A stretch of DNA of 64,000 bases from Eubacterium xylanophilum ATCC 35991 (GTDB lineage Bacteria > Bacillota > Clostridia > Lachnospirales > Lachnospiraceae): NCBI RefSeq assembly GCF_000518685.1, contig NZ_KI912471.1:140948-204947 (forward strand), read 5' to 3'. Positions 9,111 through 17,460 of this stretch are shown one piece after another. The notes below the pieces were generated by a model. That model was not told the origin of the DNA, searched no databases, and worked only from the letters and a program-made list of their open reading frames with translations. The first letter of the stretch is position 1. Each line of letters starts with the position of its first letter. The position numbers and the translations under genes were made by a program.

Positions 9111-10010
9111 CTAACCGACTGATAAAAATTTGCGCTTACTTCTACTGTATATATACGGATGATCTGATAATATCTCTTCTTTATCCACAAATTCATCGTT
9201 TATATCCCTGATCATATCAGATACAACTTCATAACTTCCACGGTTATTGTCAACCATGACTAACATCTCATGAATACTACTTGGAAGAATTAACAGGTCA
9301 TCACCTAATCGCTCAGCCAGTTCCTCGATTAAATGATCATAGATAATAGCTGAAGCTCCATATATGCCAAATTCATTGGTCACAACATACATATTAAGCG
9401 AATCCTCTTTGGCGCGTTCCACAAGTTCATAATCTTCACCGAGAATCTCAGACATGATACTACCCAATTTTTTTACCTTGGGCGGTAATATCTTCATCGT
9501 ATTATCCTTGGCAATGGAATATAATTCACCGATAGTAACTTTCCATTTTTCAAGAAGTTTATTATCTACTTTGATTGAATGCATTCCCCTCTTATCTATC
9601 TTAACAACAACCAACATGATAATTGCAAAATCCAAAAAAGGGATATATGGAATATCCTTGAGCATCTCTTCGTTGTCATCATAGGAAATCAATTTGTAAA
9701 TAATTCTATCTCTGCAATTTTCTAGTCTAACATCGAGATTTGTATATTCCTTATCAAAGTCAAGGCTACTATCGTATCTTTGAGAAACTTCCTCACATAC
9801 TTGTTGAAGCGAAACTTCCCCCTTATCGTACTTTTCATACAGGTCATCAATATAGATGCACGGCGATATACTCACCCCCTCTCTATTGAAAACAATTCCA
9901 TTGAGTTCAATACCATTGTTCTTCAATGTTGTTGTATCAATAACATCACAGTCCTTAAACCTTTGCTTCATATTTTTCAAAATACAATTAGTAAAATTTT
10001 CGATTGTCAT
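9111..10010 (-). CDS. DUF5688 family protein
   Basis: 299 residues. The sequence follows the pattern of the Lachnospiraceae DUF5688 family: an N-terminal NGIVFNREGVSISPCIYIDD, a middle DRIIYKLISYDDNEEMLKDI with PYIPFLDFAIIMLVVV, and the C-terminal MYVVTNEFGIYGASAIIY and DDLLILPSSIHEMLVM. No catalytic motif, signal peptide or membrane helix is clear, so it is probably cytoplasmic; members are often found in many copies per genome. Function is unknown. The start at 10010 is set by AGGAGGTAAGA just upstream. The stop codon begins one base after the tRNA-Arg gene ends on the other strand, so the two transcripts collide. Confidence 0.8.
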   Translation of the reverse strand: MTIENFTNCILKNMKQRFKDCDVIDTTTLKNNGIELNGIVFNREGVSISPCIYIDDLYEKYDKGEVSLQQVCEEVSQRYDSSLDFDKEYTNLDVRLENCRDRIIYKLISYDDNEEMLKDIPYIPFLDFAIIMLVVVKIDKRGMHSIKVDNKLLEKWKVTIGELYSIAKDNTMKILPPKVKKLGSIMSEILGEDYELVERAKEDSLNMYVVTNEFGIYGASAIIYDHLIEELAERLGDDLLILPSSIHEMLVMVDNNRGSYEVVSDMIRDINDEFVDKEEILSDHPYIYSRSKRKFLSVG

Positions 10011-10106
10011 TCTTACCTCCAAAATGTTTTTTTTAACTATACCAAAAAAACACATCTAATTAACTGGTAAATTCATGTATTATTTTGTCATTTTAAGGTA
10101 TGGATA

Positions 10107-10135
10107 TTTAATATTTTTCCTTTATGCTTTATAAT
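10107..10135 (+). promoter_or_regulatory. Putative promoter of the GH120 gene
   Basis: TATAAT at 10130-10135 with a weak TTTAAT 17 bp upstream (10107-10112). The poor -35 would suit an activator-dependent promoter, but no operator is recognisable. Confidence 0.45.
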
Positions 10136-10177
10136 ATATATTGGACATAATATCAAGAGATTGGGGGAATGATTTTA

Positions 10178-12175
10178 ATGAGTAAGATTTATGTCAATAT
10201 TAATGCCACTAATGGGGATGGAAGTAAAGAGAAACCATTTAAGTACATTGACGAGGCCGCTAAAATCGCAAAGCCAGGCGATGAAGTTATCGTTGCACCT
10301 GGTATTTATAGAGAATACGTCAATCCTATTAATGCAGGAACAAAGGAGGCACCAATTGTCTATAAATCAGAAAAGCCTCTAGAAGCGATAATTACAGGTG
10401 CTGAGGCGGTTACAGATTGGGAGCCATATACCGGAAATGTTTGGACTACAACTGTAGATAACGAGTTTTTTGGCGAGTATAACCCATATACTACAGAAGT
10501 AGTTGGAGACTGGTATTTCTCTCCTATTATCAGACATGCAGGAGCTGTTTTTATCAATGACTTGATGATGTATGAAACAGTAAATATCCAAGAGTGTATT
10601 GATGGCGAGATTGACACTCATTCATGGAAACCAGAGGACTCGAAGTTCAAGTGGTACTGTGAGCAAAAGAACGGACGGACTATTTTCTATGCAAATTTTC
10701 AAGGCAAAAATCCTAATGAAGAAAATGTAGAAATCAGCGTCAGACGAAACTGCTTTATGCCAGACAAAAATGGAGTTGATTATATCACGGTTGATGGATT
10801 TAATATCCAGAAGGCCGCTACTACCTGGGCTCCTCCTGCAGCTTATCAGGATGGTATGATTGGACCACATTGGAGTATGGGATGGATTATAGAAAATTGC
10901 GAAATAAGTAATAGTAGATGTTGCGGTATCTCTCTTGGCAAATACCTGGACCCGGAAAATGACATGTACTTCTTCACAAAGCATGTCAAAAGCCCTACTC
11001 AGATGGAGCGAGATGCAGTTTGTCGTGGGCAGTACCATGGTTGGCTCAAGGAAAAAATCGGGCACCATATAATCAGAAATTGTGATGTTCACCACTGCGA
11101 GCAAACGGGAATTGTTGGCCGTATGGGCGGAGTATTTTCAACTATTGAAAACTGCCATATTCACGATATTTGCAACAGTCATCAGTTAGGTGGTGCAGAA
11201 ACGGCGGGAATTAAGCTTCATGCAGCTATAGATGTTACGATTAAGAATAACCATATTCACAATTGTATTATGGGAATATGGCTTGATTGGGAAGCTCAGG
11301 GCGCACGTATAACTAACAACCTTCTCCATGACAATACGAGACCTGATGGTGTTGAGCCAACAGACGGTGCAATGTTTAATACAGACATATTTATTGAGGT
11401 TGGTCATGGCCCAACTCTCATTGACAACAATCTTCTATTGTCCAAATCAAGTATTGTTATTCCTACCGAGGGTGTCGGATGTGTTCACAACCTTATTCTA
11501 GGCGGATTTGGGCTTATCAATTCCGGAGTTGATAGTATCGTAAATGGTCAGCGCGAACCAAGATATACACCATATCACATTCGTCACCGCACAGAAGTTG
11601 CCGGTTTCATGACCATACTTCATGGAGATGATAGAATTTACAATAATATTTTTGTGCAAAAGTATCCTGTTACATGTCTTGACAAAACAGCCAAGGATGC
11701 GGATTACGAAGTTGTGGGTACCCTTCCATTTGACATATTTCCAACATATGATGAGTGGATATCACAGTTTGACTTTACCAAGAACCCTGACATGGGCAAG
11801 CTTGGAGAAGCTCACTTTGGTCATCTTCCTGTATGGATCGAAGGAAATGCGTATTTTAATGGTGCTAAGATTTGCAAAAACGAGACAGAATATTTTGAAA
11901 ACAAAGATAATACTGTCAAAGTCGAGTTGATTGAAGAAAATGGAAAATATTCTCTCATTACAGATCTTTATGATTTATTAAAGGATTTCAAAGCCAAGCT
12001 TATCGACAGTGATATTCTGGGGTGTGCATTTGAGCCGGAACAAAGATTTGAAAACCCAGATGGTTCCGATATAGTATTTGACGTGGATTTCAATGGAGAA
12101 AAGAGAGATGCTTCTCCTATTCCTGGACCATTTAGAAACTCAGATTCTGCTAAAAAATTTGTTATTTCTTACTAA
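10178..12175 (+). CDS. GH120 beta-xylosidase-like glycoside hydrolase
   Basis: 665 residues with no signal peptide, so cytoplasmic. The N-terminus (YVNINATNGDGSKEKPFKYI) and the whole length follow the right-handed beta-helix fold of GH120, as in the xylosidase XylC of Thermoanaerobacterium saccharolyticum. These remove xylose from short xylo-oligosaccharides. The expected catalytic pair is present: D370 in WLDWEAQG and E407 in FIEVGHGP, with an insertion of about 14 residues between them relative to my memory of XylC. Other shared motifs are YITVDGFNIQKAATTWAPP and GIKLHAAIDV. The start at 10178 is set by GGGGGA at 10163-10168. No transporter or regulator gene is adjacent. Substrate is inferred from the family. 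Confidence 0.88.
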   Translation: MSKIYVNINATNGDGSKEKPFKYIDEAAKIAKPGDEVIVAPGIYREYVNPINAGTKEAPIVYKSEKPLEAIITGAEAVTDWEPYTGNVWTTTVDNEFFGEYNPYTTEVVGDWYFSPIIRHAGAVFINDLMMYETVNIQECIDGEIDTHSWKPEDSKFKWYCEQKNGRTIFYANFQGKNPNEENVEISVRRNCFMPDKNGVDYITVDGFNIQKAATTWAPPAAYQDGMIGPHWSMGWIIENCEISNSRCCGISLGKYLDPENDMYFFTKHVKSPTQMERDAVCRGQYHGWLKEKIGHHIIRNCDVHHCEQTGIVGRMGGVFSTIENCHIHDICNSHQLGGAETAGIKLHAAIDVTIKNNHIHNCIMGIWLDWEAQGARITNNLLHDNTRPDGVEPTDGAMFNTDIFIEVGHGPTLIDNNLLLSKSSIVIPTEGVGCVHNLILGGFGLINSGVDSIVNGQREPRYTPYHIRHRTEVAGFMTILHGDDRIYNNIFVQKYPVTCLDKTAKDADYEVVGTLPFDIFPTYDEWISQFDFTKNPDMGKLGEAHFGHLPVWIEGNAYFNGAKICKNETEYFENKDNTVKVELIEENGKYSLITDLYDLLKDFKAKLIDSDILGCAFEPEQRFENPDGSDIVFDVDFNGEKRDASPIPGPFRNSDSAKKFVISY

Positions 12176-12194
12176 TAAGATATATAACTAGACA

Positions 12195-12238
12195 AAAAAC
12201 ACTGTCATGTGGAGCCTTCTCCGCTTGGCAGTGTTTTT
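12195..12238. terminator. Bidirectional rho-independent terminator
   Basis: Inverted repeat AAAAACACTGTCA ... GGCAGTGTTTTT with an inner GTGGAG/CTCCGC pairing and T runs on both strands. It ends the GH120 transcript and the four-gene surface cluster that converge here. Confidence 0.88.
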
Positions 12239-12285
12239 ATTGTTATATATATAATACACTATTAAATAAACTCAAATTATAAACG

Positions 12286-15200
12286 TCAATCTTTTGAACA
12301 CCACAAATCTGCAAGTTCATTTGTACTCCTTGTATAACCGCCGGTTATCTCAGCTGATTTTTTAACTTTGCCATCCTCTCTTTGGGCGAACATATAAATT
12401 CTGTTATCTACTGTGAAGTGATCATCGTCAAATTTTATTGCTCCGTCATTTAACTCCGCCGGCATATCATTGTCGCATTGCATAACATACTCCCAAGGAT
12501 ATTTGTTGTTAACAGCTGATGATGCGCCTTGGGCATCATTATAAGGAACTCTGTCACAACATGCAAATGCAAAACTTGTTATCCTAGAGCTGAAGTAATC
12601 GCCTGGATTCGAGGAAAGAATACGTCTGGTATCCTTGCCTTGACGCTTATTGTAATTGTCCACTGCGAACTTCGTTGTGTAATACATATATATTGGTGGA
12701 CCGTTAGTACCGCTGTTAAGATCCACATTACCTACCGGCGTATAGTATATCTGATATTTTTCTGTTATTATTCCATCCGAATGATATGGCTCATCAACTG
12801 TACATACCACATCATAGATGGCATCCTTAAGTTGGTTTTCTTTCTCCGCATCCTTTGCTGCTTTGGTATTCTTCTCATCTATCTTGGACTGATTGAGATT
12901 AAGTCCTCTGTAACCGAAGTATACAGCATCACCGCCGACATTACTATTTAGGTCAATGTCACAGAATTCAGTACAACCTTTTTCCAAAAGCTTTAAAAGT
13001 GCTGCCTTACGGTTATTCCCTTTGCCTAGTCGAAGCTTGGAGAAGTACTGTTTTCTGTCGTGTTCATACGCCGCATGAATGAATGTATCGATGGATGTAT
13101 TTCCGTACATTTCCGCTTGACCCGATTTACTATCCGTTTTATTCACACTCAGTGCTGTTGCTTCTCCCGAAACAAAAACTTCTTCACTAGCAGATAAGGA
13201 TGTTATAGGTTTACCTGGAATAGCACCGGCATTATACGTATAGTATAAAAAGTATTTTGTTGAACTATTTGCTTTAACCGGGGTGGAGTTGCTTGCACAG
13301 TAATAATCCATTCCTTCAACTTTGATTACCTCTGGAACCACCTTTTTATTGGACTCAAAGAGAAGTATGCCCTTAATGGCATCCCCTTCCTTATCTGTTC
13401 TTGCAACGCTTATGTAGGCTGCCGGACGATCAGTTTCTTCCTCAGGTTTTACCTCTGCTCTTGGTACATAATCATCATCATCTTCATCATCTTTATTTTC
13501 TATTCTATTGTACCATGCGGTACTCTGTGAACCGCATATATTGACCGGGATTACTTCATCCGAAGCCTGTGAGGAGGCAGTGATAAGTGCCTGATAATCC
13601 ACCTGCTTGCTAAACTCTTCCAGTGTATCTTCGTCATCCGTTCCGGCATCATCCCAGGAGCAGGCACCCACGAAGATACGAGAGATGTACTTTTTCTTAA
13701 CCGGTGTACGATTAGTGTATATATAGAAAGGTGATGATGCATTATGCGAATTATCGCGAGGATCAACGTATTTTGGATAAGCAATATTGAAAGGCTTGGT
13801 TTCATAAGGACGGTTCATATCCTGTATGGATGCAAACTGTCCACTCGGAGTACTTCCTCCAAGAGTCGTCTCTCCATTCATATTCGCAACAATCTTACCT
13901 TCTAAAATCTGCCCCTGATGTGAACTACTTGAGATTACTACATCATCAAGCGTTAATGGCTCCTGTCCATCCACATATCCACTTACATAGAGACCCGTGG
14001 CAAGGAACGGCATTTGTTTAAAACCGTATGGATAATCTCCTGGAAGGTCTGTTATATAGCCCTTGGCAGGCTCATCACTTGACCCCCACAGACCATTGAT
14101 ACTCATATATGCGTTCTCAGGACCGATTCCCCTGATGGCCAAATTATCCGCATGGACACGCTGAGTGACCATGGTAGCAGCAGTATAACTGACAGAATGG
14201 TCTGCCGCCGCTGCATACTTGCCACTTGGATAACTTAGTGCTTTCTGCATATTGTAGGGAAGGGATTTGTAGTACAATGATCCCCTCAGAGCAGCAACAT
14301 TATAGATAGCTCTATATGGATTGTAGCTCCAGGTATATCCGATATTAAGGTGTTTCTGGTCTCCGTCTGCGGCTCCGCCTACATAGAAATACGAGGATGC
14401 CAGATTCAGATCATACATTTTCGAATTAGGTATTGTTTTCATATGATTAAGCAGGTCAGTGTAAGGAGATTCAGGTTCATTATATGTATTAAATTCTGAC
14501 TCCGCATCGGCACCAAATGAAAAATATATTCCTGATAAATATTTGGTTCCACTTGTGAATTTCTCCGCAGGTTCATAGTACAGATACCGCTCGCCCCAGT
14601 CAGACCAGCTCTCATCATCATTTAAGATAGTTCCGGTGTATATGGAACGGTAGTAACGATAACCAGGTGTGCCGCCGTGTCCTGTTTCATATTTCGAGTT
14701 AATAATAGCATTATCATATCTGGAGGTATCAAAGTTGTAAGGCAATCCACTGAAGGTTGTTACAGGTTCCCAGCCAGGCTGCACCTGGTTGAAACTGCTT
14801 AGCAGATGGAGCCTTCCCACTTCAATAGGTGTACCCGCCTTTTTACTCTTCGTAATATACAGACCATCTAAATCTGCTGGATAACTCGAGTCCTCCGATG
14901 CATCATCAGCAGGATAACCTAGAGTTCCCGAACAGCCGTAACTGATTTCGCCAAATGAAACCGCTGACTTTCCGGTAAAGGTTCCAACTCTGATATCCCT
15001 TATGGCCTTGTTAGGATCTGTTGTCACCTTGTAACCGATATAGGTATACTGATTCCTGTCCATTCCCTTGCTAAATGCATCCCTGAATGAATAATCCCTG
15101 TCCTTAACGTGAGGACTAAGTTCCTGATCCCACACGTAGAATCCACCCACAGTGATCTTTGCCTTTGCCTTTGCCGGTGTATCGGCTGATTTGACAATAA

Positions 15201-17460
15201 TATCAGAATAATACTTCTTCGGTTCTGTAGTTGCATTGTTGGTGGATGTATTAATTGTAGTATTATTGATTATGCCGGTACCTTCTTTAAGTGAATCCAC
15301 AGTGTGGTAGTAAATATATATTCCATTAACTCCATCTTTCTTGGCAAACTGGTTACAGTTACCTGGTGATATCTCGCCGAAGAAGTTAACTGATTCAAAT
15401 CCTTTATGATGACTTGCATCCCCATAAGCAACATGGAACATTTGGCCGTTCTTATCTTCAACTATAGGACTTCCGATTCTCTCATCCTTGGATGCAAACA
15501 TGCATATCCAGCCGCTTTGTCCCATATACGCATTTAGATCGGCTTTGCCCTTGTCCTTTCCTTTGTACGGCCCTTCAGACCTTTCAGAATAGGTTGAATT
15601 TGTTTTTATTATGTCATATTTTGCCTGAATGGAACCTCTGGCTGTCTCAACAACATCCACAACCGCATCAGGTATCTCTGAATATTCTTTTGGATCATTA
15701 CGATGAATTAGGTAGTCAACTAATTTACCGATATAGTAGAATACCGTTACTATTAAAAGAGCTATCCCAAGCGGGCCTGCAATATACGTGCCTAGCACGC
15801 TGGAAAAAGATATCATCGCCGATGCTACACTTGCAGCCGACATCGCAGCACCTACAAGTCCAAGTTTTACAAACAGACATCCAATAGCTGTAACCAGTCC
15901 TGCTATGACAAGCTTACTGGTAAGGATTACCACAACCGTAAGAGCCGCACTAGCAATACCCGCCCATTTTAAGAATTCCTCAAATTTCTGAGCAGTTGTT
16001 TCAGGTTCTTCATAATCAATTGTAGCGCTGGAAGAATTCTCTCTGATAGCATCAGAAGTAAAAGCAACCTTTTGGTTCATAATATCGGGATCAGCATTTG
16101 TCCAGATTGAGAATGAATCCTCATTCATGAGTTTCATAAGGTTCTCCTTTGCTTTGGATGTAAGCTCCTCCGCAACATCATTGTGCTTATTTTCGCCTAT
16201 ATGAGAAACCACCGTTGTTATACCCGCTATCTTAATCATAGAGCACTCAGCTTCACTAAGGGATGCGATAAGAGGATATAATTGCTTAAGGTCAACGGAT
16301 TCACTTGTCTTTTCACCTATGTTGAGCATCCATTCTCCTAAAGGCATTTCTTCATTCGCCTTATATTCATTCAACTTATTATAACTCATCACAAAGGTTG
16401 CACTGATATCATTTTCCTGAATAGAATCAGACTCTTCAACGGCCTCTTCAACATTTTCAACATCCTTTGGTACTTCATCTGAGATTTTAACTGAATCACT
16501 GTCAGAAGCCACATCAGAAGGATTTTGACCTTTAAATACAATATCTTTCTCGTCGGAACCCGCCATCTGGTTAACCTCAGCAACAAGCTTATCTTCGTTG
16601 TATTCTGCCTCAGCTTTATTATACTCGTTGGCAAAGTTCTGCAACTGGGCGAATATAAGAGATGCCGTATCCTGATAACGTTTGTTCAATTCCTCCTGTT
16701 CTTCCTCACTCAGATAATCCCAGTTATCAATACTTTCCCATAATTCATTTTCACAAAGCCTCTCTGCCCAGTTGATGGTTACTTCCTCATCCTCATCGTC
16801 ATCATACTCATTTTTATAAGGTGTCATTCCCGCTGAGAGATAGTTAATGATAACACTTACAATTCCGGAACAAGATGTTACGATTACTTTTGCAAAGAAG
16901 TCACGGTTTGACTTGCCTTGAACTAAGTAATCCCCTAGCTTCATGTTTCCTGCCTCCGGAACATTTATCATATTCAATCCTTCATATGCCTGAAGTGCCA
17001 TCGGGCTTCCCTTCTCATAATAATCAATAAACTCTTCCGTTGCCGCTTGAAATGCATCTGCTGCAGCATAATTGGACTTCTCATATTTTTCTTTTAATTC
17101 CTTATAATCTTTAATCTCATATCCATGATCCATGGCAAGAAGTCCCATCTTGCGGATTGCTTTTTTGGGGTCTGTTGTGGTTTTATAACCCATGAATACA
17201 TATCTTTCCGTGTCAGTCCCCATATTCAGGTCAGTATTCACTAGCGTATAACCCGCTGCACGGCATTCGTTTCTTGCATCATCTTCGCTTCCAGAAGGTG
17301 CCATGAAGATACGCACATCCTCAAGATATCGAACTGGTTCTTCTTGAGCCATCATACCCTCCATGGCAGACAGAGGGTTCTCCACAACTAAACATAATGA
17401 AAGAAAACAAGCAATCATGGTTTTTAAAAATTTTACAATTCGTTTCTTTTTATGCATCAT
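12286..17460 (-). CDS. Giant exported protein with MABP-like repeats (surface cluster gene D)
   Basis: 1724 residues, last gene of the four-gene cluster. Signal peptide at residues 1-32; a beta-prism-like motif at ~45-105 (AGYTLVNTDLNMG ... YVFMGYKTTTDPKKAI); an alpha-helical region containing LYPLIASLSEAE (~394-405); three closely spaced hydrophobic segments at ~498-590; a YSEIPDAV segment; then at least four more divergent copies of the same motif, for example YTYIGYKVTTDPNKAIRDI, HLNIGYTWSYNPYRAI and DIDLNSNVGGDAVYFGYRG. The first ~620 residues are collinear with gene A of the cluster, so they are paralogues. The motif resembles the MABP (MVB12-associated beta-prism) domain; that is my inference. 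There is no C-terminal membrane tail. The ATG overlaps the previous gene by 11 bases with GGGGG upstream. Confidence 0.78.
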   Translation of the reverse strand: MMHKKKRIVKFLKTMIACFLSLCLVVENPLSAMEGMMAQEEPVRYLEDVRIFMAPSGSEDDARNECRAAGYTLVNTDLNMGTDTERYVFMGYKTTTDPKKAIRKMGLLAMDHGYEIKDYKELKEKYEKSNYAAADAFQAATEEFIDYYEKGSPMALQAYEGLNMINVPEAGNMKLGDYLVQGKSNRDFFAKVIVTSCSGIVSVIINYLSAGMTPYKNEYDDDEDEEVTINWAERLCENELWESIDNWDYLSEEEQEELNKRYQDTASLIFAQLQNFANEYNKAEAEYNEDKLVAEVNQMAGSDEKDIVFKGQNPSDVASDSDSVKISDEVPKDVENVEEAVEESDSIQENDISATFVMSYNKLNEYKANEEMPLGEWMLNIGEKTSESVDLKQLYPLIASLSEAECSMIKIAGITTVVSHIGENKHNDVAEELTSKAKENLMKLMNEDSFSIWTNADPDIMNQKVAFTSDAIRENSSSATIDYEEPETTAQKFEEFLKWAGIASAALTVVVILTSKLVIAGLVTAIGCLFVKLGLVGAAMSAASVASAMISFSSVLGTYIAGPLGIALLIVTVFYYIGKLVDYLIHRNDPKEYSEIPDAVVDVVETARGSIQAKYDIIKTNSTYSERSEGPYKGKDKGKADLNAYMGQSGWICMFASKDERIGSPIVEDKNGQMFHVAYGDASHHKGFESVNFFGEISPGNCNQFAKKDGVNGIYIYYHTVDSLKEGTGIINNTTINTSTNNATTEPKKYYSDIIVKSADTPAKAKAKITVGGFYVWDQELSPHVKDRDYSFRDAFSKGMDRNQYTYIGYKVTTDPNKAIRDIRVGTFTGKSAVSFGEISYGCSGTLGYPADDASEDSSYPADLDGLYITKSKKAGTPIEVGRLHLLSSFNQVQPGWEPVTTFSGLPYNFDTSRYDNAIINSKYETGHGGTPGYRYYRSIYTGTILNDDESWSDWGERYLYYEPAEKFTSGTKYLSGIYFSFGADAESEFNTYNEPESPYTDLLNHMKTIPNSKMYDLNLASSYFYVGGAADGDQKHLNIGYTWSYNPYRAIYNVAALRGSLYYKSLPYNMQKALSYPSGKYAAAADHSVSYTAATMVTQRVHADNLAIRGIGPENAYMSINGLWGSSDEPAKGYITDLPGDYPYGFKQMPFLATGLYVSGYVDGQEPLTLDDVVISSSSHQGQILEGKIVANMNGETTLGGSTPSGQFASIQDMNRPYETKPFNIAYPKYVDPRDNSHNASSPFYIYTNRTPVKKKYISRIFVGACSWDDAGTDDEDTLEEFSKQVDYQALITASSQASDEVIPVNICGSQSTAWYNRIENKDDEDDDDYVPRAEVKPEEETDRPAAYISVARTDKEGDAIKGILLFESNKKVVPEVIKVEGMDYYCASNSTPVKANSSTKYFLYYTYNAGAIPGKPITSLSASEEVFVSGEATALSVNKTDSKSGQAEMYGNTSIDTFIHAAYEHDRKQYFSKLRLGKGNNRKAALLKLLEKGCTEFCDIDLNSNVGGDAVYFGYRGLNLNQSKIDEKNTKAAKDAEKENQLKDAIYDVVCTVDEPYHSDGIITEKYQIYYTPVGNVDLNSGTNGPPIYMYYTTKFAVDNYNKRQGKDTRRILSSNPGDYFSSRITSFAFACCDRVPYNDAQGASSAVNNKYPWEYVMQCDNDMPAELNDGAIKFDDDHFTVDNRIYMFAQREDGKVKKSAEITGGYTRSTNELADLWCSKD

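Noticed and set aside
10622-11104. Antisense ORF of 160 residues in the GH120 gene
   Set aside because: The plus-strand frame has clear GH120 motifs over its whole length; the antisense frame shows no motif or ribosome site.
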